NCBI GenBank assembly: GCA_039715055.1
Contig: JBDLID010000096.1
Location: 1-11,804 of the forward strand
Source: JBDLID01 sp039715055
GTDB lineage: Bacteria; Desulfobacterota; Desulfobulbia; Desulfobulbales; Desulfocapsaceae
Length of the DNA: 11,804 nt
Reading direction: 5' to 3'
Position numbers and translations under genes: made by a program. Every line of letters starts with the position of its first letter. Position 1 is the first letter of the stretch. The notes beneath the pieces were generated by a model. That model saw only the letters and a list, made by a program, of their open reading frames with translations, ran no database searches and was not told the DNA's origin. Positions 1 through 7,170 of the stretch are shown here, in pieces.

Positions 1-78
1 TTTCACCACTGGTATCGAGGCAGCTCACAGTAAAATTACAGGAAATTAAACATCTAATATTCAACACATCAATTTACC

Positions 79-429
79 ATGAACTACAAGGCAATTTTCC
101 ACGTGGACCAGAATGAAGAACCGGTCATGAACCTGGCGCTGAATAATGTCGTCAACCTGCTGGGTGCAATCCCGGGGCAGGAGCATGACCTGGTGGTACT
201 CTTTAACGGGCCCGGTGCAAAGCTTGTCGCCTGGGACGATGTGGTTCCCTTTCTGGAGAGAATCAAAGATCTCGCAGGCCAGGGCGTCCGTTTCCAGGTT
301 TGCCGCAACGCCCTTGTCCGTTTCGAAATTGATCCGGAGCAGGTCATCGAGGAATGCGAAATTATCCCGGCCGGTATCGTGGCGCTGATTGATCTGCAGA
401 ATGACGGTTATGCCTATATTAAGCCGTAA
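79..429 (+). CDS. DsrE/DsrF-like family protein (intracellular sulfur-relay type fold)
   Basis: The 116-residue soluble protein has the length and pattern of the DsrE family (COG1416 type). It shows an N-terminal strand YKAIFHVD, a helix with NNVVNLLGA near 22-30, a second strand DLVVLFNGPGAKLV at 37-50, the helix VVPFLERIKDLAGQG, the strand VRFQVCRNAL with a cysteine at 75, and a C-terminal ALIDLQNDGYAYIKP. In DsrE/TusD proteins a cysteine after the third strand can carry a persulfide, and C75 sits where such a cysteine is expected. Whether this member moves sulfur is inference. There is no signal peptide or membrane segment. The start is chosen because the first beta-strand begins directly after it; no good Shine-Dalgarno sequence is visible, so the start is less certain than the family. 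It stands alone here, converging with the amidohydrolase. Confidence 0.85.
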   Translation: MNYKAIFHVDQNEEPVMNLALNNVVNLLGAIPGQEHDLVVLFNGPGAKLVAWDDVVPFLERIKDLAGQGVRFQVCRNALVRFEIDPEQVIEECEIIPAGIVALIDLQNDGYAYIKP

Positions 430-461
430 GCTCCCTGTTCACTATAAGGGCTTCTCTTGTT

Positions 462-478
462 AAGCCGATGGCCGGCTT
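462..478. other. Small inverted repeat between two convergent genes
   Basis: AAGCCG at 462-467 pairs with CGGCTT at 473-478 around a five-base loop, between the 3' ends of the DsrE-like gene and the amidohydrolase. A T6 run at 501-506 lies more than 20 bases beyond it on the plus strand, so this is not a canonical intrinsic terminator. It could be a weak 3' end signal. The rest of the 78-bp gap shows nothing else. Confidence 0.3.
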
Positions 479-507
479 CTGCCGGACTCAAACCGAACTG
501 TTTTTTG

Positions 508-1773
508 TCAGATCGTCGAGCTGATCCCCTGCCCCCTCGGCCGTGGGGAGGTTGTGTAGCACTGCCTGTTGAAAAAACGCTTGTCGCAAGGGCTGCCGTC
601 CAGGTAGATCGCCTCCAGGTAGGAAATCTTTCTCGGCAGCATGGAAGGTGTCGAGCGGGCCACCAGGAAGTTGGCCTTTTGTCCCGGGACCAGGGCTGTG
701 CTGGTATCGACGTCGAGAAGATCGGCACCGGCAGTGGTGGCGCACTGAACCGCTTCTCCCAGTGAGTAGCCGGCCTTGAGAAATAGCTTCAGTTCCTGAC
801 CCACTGATTCACCGTGAAGCACTCCGCATGCACCGCTGTCAGTGCCCAGCGCCACCCGCACCCCCAACTGTCTGGCTGTGGCCAGCTGTTCCAGCTGGTG
901 CTCCAGGTTTTGTTCCACCACCTCCCGGCTGTAGTCGACATCACTGTGGAGAAGAGACGTCTGGAAGGCCTTCATGGTAAAGGCGGTTGGAATCCAGAAG
1001 GTCCCCCGGTCCGCCATCTCCTGCAGATTCTCCCTGCCCATGAAAAAGCCATGTTCGATGGAGTGACAGCCGGCTCGAACGGCTGCCTGTACCGGTTCAC
1101 ACCCATTGGCATGAACCATCACCTTCTGGCCTTTTGCCGAGGCGGATTTGACCAGCGCCGTAAGCTCCTCCCGGCTGAACTGGGAGGCAGATTCGACTCC
1201 GAATTCGGTGAGGCTGTTGAGGCCGGAGTTGAAAATCTTGACATGGTCACCTGAGCTGTCTCCTTTTTCAAAACAGTCCACAAGACTCTCACCTGTTTCC
1301 GGATGGCTGCCGATGAATTCTCCATAGCGTCCCTTTTTGTGTAAAGCCTGGGACGCTGCCCTGATGGTCACTGGACCGTGTTTTGTATGGCTGCCTCTTG
1401 TTTTATAGGCAAGGGCGGCACCGCTCTGATCCCCTCCATCTCTTACTGCCAGGACACCATGGGTGAACTGGTAGTGGAGCTGGTCCTCCATTCGCCGCAG
1501 CAGGGTCTCGTGATCAGCAGCAAGCTGTTCTTTTCTTGTCCGTGGATCTGTGGCCCCGGACATCGCCAGATGGACATGGCAGTCAACAAATGGCGGCAGG
1601 ACGATGCAGCGTGAAAAGTCAATAACGGTGACGGTCGGATCGATATCCATATCCCAACCCTGCCAGATTTTCGTGATCTCGGAATCAACAACACTCATCA
1701 TCACCTTTTTCTGGACTTCATTGCCGCTGCCATCGATAAGCCAGCCGATTTTAAATAGTTGCGGATTACTCAT
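508..1773 (-). CDS. Metal-dependent amidohydrolase (imidazolonepropionase/prolidase-like, COG1228 type)
   Basis: The 421-residue cytoplasmic enzyme belongs to the amidohydrolase superfamily, whose TIM-barrel members hydrolyse C-N bonds using one or two metal ions. Visible metal ligands are the HxH pair in VDCHVHL (H66, H68), a lysine in DHVKIFNSG (K179) at the usual place of the carboxylated lysine, H221 in VMVHANG, H241 in SIEHGFF, and the catalytic aspartate D312 in LGTDSGA. The C-terminal LVPGQKANFLV closes the small beta-sandwich domain typical of the family. The K179 type suggests a binuclear centre as in Xaa-Pro or Xaa-Arg dipeptidase-like members, but the substrate cannot be read from sequence. 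A longer ORF begins at 1830, but GAGGAG six bases before the ATG at 1773 decides the start. It is divergent from the helicase and shows no operon partner. Confidence 0.88.
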   Translation of the reverse strand: MSNPQLFKIGWLIDGSGNEVQKKVMMSVVDSEITKIWQGWDMDIDPTVTVIDFSRCIVLPPFVDCHVHLAMSGATDPRTRKEQLAADHETLLRRMEDQLHYQFTHGVLAVRDGGDQSGAALAYKTRGSHTKHGPVTIRAASQALHKKGRYGEFIGSHPETGESLVDCFEKGDSSGDHVKIFNSGLNSLTEFGVESASQFSREELTALVKSASAKGQKVMVHANGCEPVQAAVRAGCHSIEHGFFMGRENLQEMADRGTFWIPTAFTMKAFQTSLLHSDVDYSREVVEQNLEHQLEQLATARQLGVRVALGTDSGACGVLHGESVGQELKLFLKAGYSLGEAVQCATTAGADLLDVDTSTALVPGQKANFLVARSTPSMLPRKISYLEAIYLDGSPCDKRFFNRQCYTTSPRPRGQGISSTI

Positions 1774-1877
1774 GATTTTCTCCTCTGTTGCCTGGGTATT
1801 AACGGGCAAGACGTTGTCTGATATGGTCAATGGGGTCTGTTGTATTTACAGGGTATCAGAATATATTTTCTGATTGT

Positions 1878-1890
1878 ACCACAAAGTGGT
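1878..1890. promoter_or_regulatory. Short palindrome in the amidohydrolase/helicase divergent region
   Basis: ACCAC-AAA-GTGGT is a perfect 5-bp inverted repeat with a three-base centre. It lies in the 235-bp region between the divergent amidohydrolase and helicase genes, about 15 bp before a TTGACG box. A site of this size and place could be an operator, but one copy alone is weak evidence. Confidence 0.3.
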
Positions 1891-1905
1891 GGATGGGTGA
1901 AGGGC

Positions 1906-1934
1906 TTGACGATCAAATATCCGTACTGTAGGGT
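1906..1934 (+). promoter_or_regulatory. Candidate sigma70-type promoter for the RhlB-like helicase
   Basis: TTGACG (1906-1911, five of six consensus bases) is followed 17 bp later by TAGGGT (1929-1934), a poor -10 box with three of six matches. It would start transcription roughly 65-70 bases before the ATG at 2009, so the dispersed-repeat copy at 1961-1981 would lie in the leader RNA. The spacing is good but the -10 is weak. Confidence 0.35.
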
Positions 1935-1960
1935 GTCAGCAACCATTATTCTTGAAATTA

Positions 1961-1981
1961 CGTAACTATTCAGCTGCACCC
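1961..1981 (+). repeat. Solo copy of a dispersed repeat end (GTAACTATTCAGC core)
   Basis: These 21 bases match the reverse complement of 9008-9028 at 19 positions, and GTAACTATTCAGC (1962-1974) is identical to 8920-8932. Both other copies are the ends of the inverted-repeat element at 8920-9027, so this looks like a lone end of the same repeat family. It lies just upstream of the helicase start and covers the region where a TTG could open a longer reading frame. Confidence 0.6.
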
Positions 1982-2008
1982 CATCTTCGCCCACCGGTAA
2001 GGACATAT

Positions 2009-3532
2009 ATGGATAAAAAAAAATCTAGATTGAGTGACAGGAGTCGGAAAAAGGGGTCATGCAGCAGTAAGAAGAAGGTGGGAGAGGACACCGTTGGAAG
2101 CCATGGTCCTCCTGATTTTTCACCGGTCCAGTCCCCGGACCAATTGTCTACCATCTCAACAGAGGTCCAGAAAACTGATAAGCAGACTCAACCTCTGGTG
2201 GAGAAGGAAAAGAAACAACCGCAAAAGGAACAATCGGGTCAGTCCCGGCCCGACCAGAGACCCAGGTGGAGTGTCGAGCAGTTTCAGGTCAGTCCGGAAC
2301 CGGGTAAAAGCCGTTTCCATGACCTCAACCTTCCCAATGACGTGATGCACGGCATTGCCGATCTCAATTTTCGTTATTGCACCCCTATCCAGGAAAAGGC
2401 GCTTCCTGAACTGCTGGCCGGCAAGGATATTGTCGGCCGTGCCTCCACCGGCACCGGCAAGAGTGCGGTCTTTCTCATCGCTCTTCTGTCCAGGCTGCTT
2501 AAAAAACGGAAGGAGAAGCCGAAAAACGGTTCTCCCCGGGCTCTGATCCTGGCCCCTACCCGGGAACTGGTAATGCAGATCGCAAAGGACGGCAAGGAGT
2601 TGGCCAAGTATCTTCCCCTTCACATCATGGCGGTCTACGGCGGCACCGATTACCAGAAGCAGCAAAACGAGCTGCGCAACAGGCGGGTTGATGTGCTGGT
2701 GGCCACTCCCGGGCGTCTACTTGATTACCTGAGAAACAGGGTGGTGCGACTCGATTTTGTCGAAACTCTGGTCCTTGATGAAGCAGACCGGATGCTTGAC
2801 ATGGGGTTTATCCCCGATGTGCGACGTATCGTCTCTAAGACACCTCCCAAAGATCAGCGTCAGACCATGCTTTTTTCCGCGACCATGACCGATGAGGTCA
2901 AACACCTGGCCGCCCAGTGGTCCAGGCAGGCGGATCATGTGGAGACCGAGGCCGAGCAGGTTGCAGTCGATACCGTGGAGCAGATCGTCTATATGACTAC
3001 CGCCAAGGAAAAGTATGATGTTCTCTACAACCTGATCACCAAGAAGGATCACCAACGGATTATCATCTTCACCAACATGAAAAATGAGGCCAGGCGGCTG
3101 GCCAACCGTCTGCAGCGCAACAATATCTCCTGTGTCCTGCTCACTGGTGATGTGCCCCAGAAGAAGCGGATGGCAAGGCTGGACAGTTTTCGGGAAGGAA
3201 GGGTCAATGTTATGGTAGCCACCGATGTGGCCGGCCGAGGTATCCACATCGACGGCATAAGTCATGTGGTCAATTACACCCTGCCGTACGAGCCGGAGGA
3301 TTACGTCCATCGAATCGGCCGTACCGGCCGGGCTGGAGAATCGGGGATCTCAATCTCATTTGCCGATGAGGATGGAGGATTTTATCTGCCGGATATCGAG
3401 GAGTTTATCGGAAGCTCCCTGCCGTGTGCAGTGCCGGATGAGGATCTGCTGACGCCTGCACCAAAGGGAAGTGAAAAACCGAGGAGAAATGAACGTCCGA
3501 AAGGGAGAAAGCGGAAGTGGAGATCGAGGTGA
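2009..3532 (+). CDS. rhlB: DEAD-box ATP-dependent RNA helicase, RhlB-like
   Basis: The 507-residue protein carries the full set of DEAD-box motifs: Q motif around YCTPIQ (123-128), motif I ASTGTGKS (145-152), Ia PTREL (183-187), Ib TPGR (233-236), II DEAD (257-260), III SAT (290-292), IV IIIFTN (351-356), V VATDVAGRGIH (403-413) and VI HRIGRTGR (434-441). These enzymes unwind RNA duplexes with ATP in RNA turnover and ribosome assembly. LLTGDVPQKKR (378-387 region) and FYLPDIEEFIG after motif VI resemble RhlB, the degradosome helicase. The first 105 or so residues form a Lys/Gln/Ser-rich extension absent from E. coli RhlB, and the C-terminus is a basic tail (KGRKRKWRSR), both probably RNA-binding. 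AAGGA five bases before the ATG at 2009 supports this start over an upstream TTG at 1952, which lies next to a repeat copy. SrmB/RhlE-type naming is the alternative. Confidence 0.92.
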   Translation: MDKKKSRLSDRSRKKGSCSSKKKVGEDTVGSHGPPDFSPVQSPDQLSTISTEVQKTDKQTQPLVEKEKKQPQKEQSGQSRPDQRPRWSVEQFQVSPEPGKSRFHDLNLPNDVMHGIADLNFRYCTPIQEKALPELLAGKDIVGRASTGTGKSAVFLIALLSRLLKKRKEKPKNGSPRALILAPTRELVMQIAKDGKELAKYLPLHIMAVYGGTDYQKQQNELRNRRVDVLVATPGRLLDYLRNRVVRLDFVETLVLDEADRMLDMGFIPDVRRIVSKTPPKDQRQTMLFSATMTDEVKHLAAQWSRQADHVETEAEQVAVDTVEQIVYMTTAKEKYDVLYNLITKKDHQRIIIFTNMKNEARRLANRLQRNNISCVLLTGDVPQKKRMARLDSFREGRVNVMVATDVAGRGIHIDGISHVVNYTLPYEPEDYVHRIGRTGRAGESGISISFADEDGGFYLPDIEEFIGSSLPCAVPDEDLLTPAPKGSEKPRRNERPKGRKRKWRSR

Positions 3533-3539
3533 ACTCCAG

Positions 3540-4175
3540 TCAGGGGGCCAAGCGGTTAATGTTCCATTGTTTGTCGTGACGCTTATAGACAAAACGGTCA
3601 TGCAGCCTGTTTTTTCGTCCCTGCCAGAATTCGATTTCATGGGGGATGACCCGGTAGCCGCCCCAGAATGAGGGCAGAGGGATTTCGCCCCGGCCGAACT
3701 TCTCTTTCATCTCACTGAATTTTTCCAGAAGCAGGGTTCGTGACGAGATATGATGGCTCTGGTCAGAGACCCAGGCGGCGATCCGACTGTCGCGGGGCCT
3801 GGTCATGAAGTATCTGGCGGATTCGGCCGTTGAGACAGGTGCGGCCTTGCCGCTGATACTGATCTGTCGCTCCAGGTCCAGCCAGGTAAAGTGCAGGTTG
3901 ACCCAGTCGTTGCCGCCAATTTCTTTTGCTTTGCGGCTCTTCTGGTTGGTGAAGAAGACAAATCCAGTTTCATCATAGTACTTGAGAAGTACGGTCCGCT
4001 GGCTCGGTCGTCCGTCACTTCCGACGGTGGCCAGCACCATGGCGTTCGGGTCGCAAATATCGGTGTCTTTGGCCTGGTTGAACCAGTCGGTGAACTGGAC
4101 CATGGGGTCCTGTGCAAGGTCCCCCGCCTGCAGACCGCTTTTGAGATACTCCCGACGAAAGTGACCGATATCCAT
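3540..4175 (-). CDS. pdxH: Pyridoxamine/pyridoxine 5'-phosphate oxidase
   Basis: PdxH oxidises pyridoxamine or pyridoxine 5'-phosphate to pyridoxal 5'-phosphate with FMN, normally using O2, in the last step of vitamin B6 cofactor synthesis or salvage. The 211-residue protein is close to the usual length of about 218. Family signatures are RTVLLK (60-65) and FFTNQKSRK (74-82) for FMN, RPRDSRIAAWVSDQS (127-140 region), FWGGYRVIP (170-178), FWQGRKNRLHDR (183-194), whose R190/H192 match the substrate-contacting Arg/His of the E. coli enzyme, and the characteristic C-terminal RLAP. The start is supported by AGGA seven bases upstream. It is cytoplasmic with no signal. It converges with the helicase, with only 7 bp between stops and no terminator visible, and diverges from the radical SAM gene. 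Confidence 0.96.
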   Translation of the reverse strand: MDIGHFRREYLKSGLQAGDLAQDPMVQFTDWFNQAKDTDICDPNAMVLATVGSDGRPSQRTVLLKYYDETGFVFFTNQKSRKAKEIGGNDWVNLHFTWLDLERQISISGKAAPVSTAESARYFMTRPRDSRIAAWVSDQSHHISSRTLLLEKFSEMKEKFGRGEIPLPSFWGGYRVIPHEIEFWQGRKNRLHDRFVYKRHDKQWNINRLAP

Positions 4176-4245
4176 TTTAGTTTCCTGTACGACCTGTTGT
4201 AATCAAAACAATCTGCCCTACTCCTCCAGTAAGGATGAGGGACAA

Positions 4246-4273
4246 CTCTTACCACTTTTTTTCAGCCTGTCAA
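4246..4273 (-). promoter_or_regulatory. Candidate pdxH promoter
   Basis: On the minus strand a perfect TTGACA (4273 to 4268) is followed after 16 bp by TAAGAG (4251 to 4246), a -10 with about three matches. Transcription would begin near 4240, giving a leader of roughly 65 bases before the pdxH ATG. The -35 is strong and the -10 is poor, so the call is moderate. Confidence 0.4.
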
Positions 4274-4296
4274 CACTGATCTTAAATGAAATCGCC

Positions 4297-5253
4297 ATGG
4301 TGAAACGATCCTATATCAAACTCCATGAGTCCGGCGAACTGGCTCGTCGAATTCAGTCAATCCTTGGCCTCCAGGTCGGATGTCGACTCTGCCCCAGGAG
4401 GTGCGGTGTTGATCGGCTCCACGGAGAGAAAGGAATGTGCAACACCGGAGATCTGGCCGTTGTCTGCAGCTATGGTCCCCATTTTGGAGAAGAACAGCCG
4501 CTGGTCGGTAGTGGCGGATCCGGCACCATTTTTTTTGGTCACTGCAACCTTCACTGCGTCTTTTGTCAGAACTACGGGACCAGCCATTTTCCGGAAGGTG
4601 AGGGAGGTCTCGAGGCGAGTCCCTCCCAGCTGGCAAATGTCATGCTTGAGCTCCAGAACCGGGGTTGCGTTAATATCAACTTTGTCACCCCAAGCCACGT
4701 CGTCGGCCAGATCCTTGAGGCCCTGCCTGAGGCCATTGACCGTGGCCTCCACCTCCCCCTTGTCTATAACACTTCAGGCTATGACCGGCTGGAGACATTG
4801 CGGCTGCTGGATGGAATTATCGATATCTACCTGCCTGATTTCAAGTTTTTTTCAAGCAAGCTCGCCAGACGTTATTTGAAGGCCCCGGATTATCCCCGGC
4901 AGGCTCGCCGGGCCATCAGGGAGATGTACAACCAGGTGGGGGATATCTATCTCGGTGAGAACGGAACCGTTGACCGCGGGCTGATGGTCCGTCACCTGGT
5001 CATGCCGGGCCAGGTTGAAGACAGTGAGAATATTATCCGCTGGATCGCTGAAGAACTCTCAAAGACAATCTACCTCAACCTCATGGACCAGTATCGTCCC
5101 TGCGGCAGGGCGGCTGATTTTTCTGAAATCAACCATACCCTTTCTTCAGCAGAGTATCGTCTGGTCAGGGAGGCGGCCGTAAAACATGGTCTGACCAATC
5201 TTGACCACCGTGACCTGGCCACCCTGCTGAACAGGATGGGGGGATTTGATTAA
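4297..5253 (+). CDS. Radical SAM protein of the PflA-like COG1313 family
   Basis: The 318-residue protein has the radical SAM signature CxxxCxxC in GHCNLHCVFCQNY (C83, C87, C90), which binds a [4Fe-4S] cluster and S-adenosylmethionine. An N-terminal cysteine cluster CRLCPRRCGVDR...GMC (C29, C32, C36, C48) is typical of COG1313, historically called PflX or 'pyruvate formate-lyase activating enzyme homologue'. The core also shows NINFVTPSHV (126-135) and LPLVYNTSGYD (153-163), conserved across the PflA superfamily. The target of this family is not established to my knowledge; it is often only labelled a glycyl-radical activase by homology, and no glycyl radical enzyme is visible here. The ATG at 4297 has no strong ribosome-binding site. 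Its stop overlaps that of dctM tail-to-tail. Confidence 0.9.
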   Translation: MVKRSYIKLHESGELARRIQSILGLQVGCRLCPRRCGVDRLHGEKGMCNTGDLAVVCSYGPHFGEEQPLVGSGGSGTIFFGHCNLHCVFCQNYGTSHFPEGEGGLEASPSQLANVMLELQNRGCVNINFVTPSHVVGQILEALPEAIDRGLHLPLVYNTSGYDRLETLRLLDGIIDIYLPDFKFFSSKLARRYLKAPDYPRQARRAIREMYNQVGDIYLGENGTVDRGLMVRHLVMPGQVEDSENIIRWIAEELSKTIYLNLMDQYRPCGRAADFSEINHTLSSAEYRLVREAAVKHGLTNLDHRDLATLLNRMGGFD

Positions 5254-6572
5254 AAGCCGAACAGTTTCGGGAAAATAACAATGGCCGCCAACACCATTAC
5301 CTGAATGATGATGAACGGCGTCACGCCGCGATAGATGTCCACCGTTTTCACCTCCGGCGGGCAAACACCCTTGAGGTAGAAGAGGGAAAAGCCAAACGGC
5401 GGGGTCAGAAAGCTGGTCTGCAGGTTCATGGCGATGAGGATCGCAAACCAGATCGGGTCAAGGCCGATGGTGTCGGCAATGGGAATGAGGATCGGTACAA
5501 CGATGTAGGATATCTCAATAAAGTCGATAAAAAAGCCCAAGACCATGATCGCCAGCATGGAGAGGATGAGAAAACTCCACTTTTCACCGGGCAGCCCGGT
5601 CATGAACTCTTCGACGATAGTGTCTGCGCCGCTGTAGACAAAGACCATGGAAAAGGCGGTGGCCCCCACCAGGATGGCAAAGATCATCGCCGTGATCTTG
5701 ACCGTCTCAAGCGCTGATTCTTCAATGATCTGCCAGTTCAGTTTGCGATACATGGCCGCGAGACACAGGGAACCCACCGCACCCACCGAGGCGGATTCCG
5801 TGGGGGTTGCGATGCCCGCAAAGATAGATCCGAGGACAAGAACGATGAGGGTCAGCGGCGGCAGAATGGCAAAAAGCGCTCCAGTAATATTCACCTTCTC
5901 ACCAGTGTCGGCAATGGGCGGTGCCGCGTCACTTCTCACATAGGATATGATGACGATGTAGGTGATATAGCAGCCGACAAGCATCAGGCCGGGGATCAGT
6001 GCGGCCTGGAAGAGGTCTCCCACCGGCTGGCCAAAGACATCACCGAGAATAATGAGGATGATGGATGGAGGGATGATCTGGCCGAGGGTTCCAGAGGCGC
6101 AGATGGTGCCGGTGGCAAGACGCTTGGAGTAGCCGTATTTAATCATCACCGGCAGTGAAATAACGCCCATGGCCACCACCGAGGCTCCCACCACGCCGGT
6201 GGATGCGGCGAGCAGGGTGCCGACCAGCACCGTGGAGATGGCAAGACCGCCCTTGACCCTGCCGAACAGCATCCCCATGGATTCAAGCAGTCGCTCCGCC
6301 AGTCGCGATTTCTGCAGAACAATGCCCATGAATATAAAGAGCGGGATGGCCATGAGGATGGTGGAGGTCATGATCGAGTAGATGCGAAAGGGCATCATCG
6401 AGAACATGAGGAAAAATTCTTCAGCAACACCAGCAAGGGTCGGGTCCGGCAACAGTTCAACTAAACCGGCAATGGCCCCGAAAAAGATGGCCACCGCACC
6501 GAATGTAAAGGCCACCGGGAAGCCAATGGCGAGCAGGAACAGGGCCGCAAAAAACATGACGATACCGGTCAT
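5250..6572 (-). CDS. dctM: TRAP transporter large permease subunit DctM
   Basis: DctM is the large integral-membrane subunit that carries the transport path of tripartite ATP-independent periplasmic transporters, using an ion gradient rather than ATP. The 440-residue length and about a dozen hydrophobic segments fit. Family features are the N-terminal FLLAIGFPVAFTFG, IPLFIFMGIVLQKS, the repeat-1 hairpin STGVVGASVVAMGVISLPVM, ASGTLGQIIPPSI, TPTESASVGAVGSL and, near the C-terminus, FLTPPFGFSLFYLKG. Its ATG overlaps the TGA of dctQ in an ATGA, and GGGAGG lies just upstream inside dctQ, so the two are translationally coupled. It is last in the dctPQM operon; its TAA sits within the same TTAA as the stop of the opposing radical SAM gene, with no separate terminator. 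Confidence 0.96.
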   Translation of the reverse strand: MTGIVMFFAALFLLAIGFPVAFTFGAVAIFFGAIAGLVELLPDPTLAGVAEEFFLMFSMMPFRIYSIMTSTILMAIPLFIFMGIVLQKSRLAERLLESMGMLFGRVKGGLAISTVLVGTLLAASTGVVGASVVAMGVISLPVMIKYGYSKRLATGTICASGTLGQIIPPSIILIILGDVFGQPVGDLFQAALIPGLMLVGCYITYIVIISYVRSDAAPPIADTGEKVNITGALFAILPPLTLIVLVLGSIFAGIATPTESASVGAVGSLCLAAMYRKLNWQIIEESALETVKITAMIFAILVGATAFSMVFVYSGADTIVEEFMTGLPGEKWSFLILSMLAIMVLGFFIDFIEISYIVVPILIPIADTIGLDPIWFAILIAMNLQTSFLTPPFGFSLFYLKGVCPPEVKTVDIYRGVTPFIIIQVMVLAAIVIFPKLFGF

Positions 6573-7072
6573 CTGGCCTCCCTCAGAGTCCGGATGTTAC
6601 GGATGATATAGGCCACTGCGGTGAGGAGCAGGAAAGAAAAAGAGGCAGGGATCATGGCCTTGATCAGCCAGCGGTACTTGAGCCCTCCCGGATCTTCAGA
6701 GATCTCCTTGATGACATAGGAGTCCTTGACGAATTCGCTGGAGCCGAAGATGATCAGCAGGGCCAGGGGAATGATAAAGAGCAGGGCGCCGATGATGTTG
6801 ATCCACGCCTTGCTTTTTCTGCTGAACTTCTCATAGAGGAAATCGACCCTGACGTGGGTCTCGCTTTTCAACCCCACGCCGATGCCGAAGAGAATAACGA
6901 TGGTGAAGAGGTGCCACTCCATCTCCTGCATGGCCACAGCGCTGTTGTGGAAGAAGTAGCGCATGATCACGTCGTAGAAGACGTTGAGGATCATCAGCAG
7001 GAGTGCAAAGGTGGTCAACCTGGCCATCACGCTTGTGACCCTGTTGATGGCTTTTTCTATGACAGCCAGCAT
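6569..7072 (-). CDS. dctQ: TRAP transporter small permease subunit DctQ
   Basis: This 167-residue membrane protein has the four hydrophobic segments of DctQ: about 15-35 (TTFALLLMILNVFYDVIMRY), 52-68 (WHLFTIVILFGIGVGL), 90-112 (INIIGALLFIIPLALLIIFG) and 138-158 (IPASFSFLLLTAVAYII). EMEWHLF at 50-56 and THVRVDFLYEKFS at 72-84 are characteristic of the family. DctQ joins DctM in the inner membrane and is needed for uptake together with the periplasmic DctP. It lies between dctP and dctM. The gap to dctP holds a strong hairpin, while the junction to dctM is a 4-base overlap. Only a weak AGG precedes the ATG at 7072, which fits lower translation than dctP. Confidence 0.94.
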   Translation of the reverse strand: MLAVIEKAINRVTSVMARLTTFALLLMILNVFYDVIMRYFFHNSAVAMQEMEWHLFTIVILFGIGVGLKSETHVRVDFLYEKFSRKSKAWINIIGALLFIIPLALLIIFGSSEFVKDSYVIKEISEDPGGLKYRWLIKAMIPASFSFLLLTAVAYIIRNIRTLREAR

Positions 7073-7093
7073 GTTTTGCCTGGGGTAAAAGAA

Positions 7094-7129
7094 GCTGCCG
7101 CCCCGGAGGAATGATACCGGGGCGGCAGC
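7094..7129 (-). terminator. Perfect 13-bp hairpin between dctP and dctQ (attenuator or mRNA 3' stabiliser)
   Basis: GCTGCCGCCCCGG at 7094-7106 is the exact reverse complement of 7117-7129, around a ten-base loop (7107-7116). On the transcribed minus strand the stem is followed by TTCTTTTACC, a short T-rich but imperfect tail. It starts about 40 bases after the dctP stop and ends 22 bases before the dctQ ATG. The arrangement suggests partial termination or protection of the dctP 3' end, giving more binding protein than permease. Full termination is unlikely because dctQM would then lack a promoter. Confidence 0.8.
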
Positions 7130-7170
7130 GGACCTGTTAATCGGAACTGTATTTTCAGGCGAAGTCGTTT

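Noticed and set aside
2..49. Short open tail ending in TAA at the left edge, reading FTTGIEAAHSKITGN
   Set aside because: Possibly the 3' end of an upstream gene, but 15 codons carry no recognisable motif and another frame is also open here.
814..1254. 146-codon plus-strand frame opposite the amidohydrolase
   Set aside because: It overlaps the segment with the catalytic histidines and aspartate on the other strand and has no recognisable domain.
1774..1830. Upstream ATG (1830) for the amidohydrolase
   Set aside because: The extra 19 residues show no homology features, and GAGGAG is correctly placed for the ATG at 1773.
1952..2008. Upstream TTG start for the helicase
   Set aside because: The extra 19 codons read through the dispersed repeat, while AAGGA precedes the ATG at 2009.
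2156..3310. Antisense frames of 169 and 197 codons opposite the helicase
   Set aside because: Codon-bias shadows of a gene with every DEAD-box motif; their translations show no family features.
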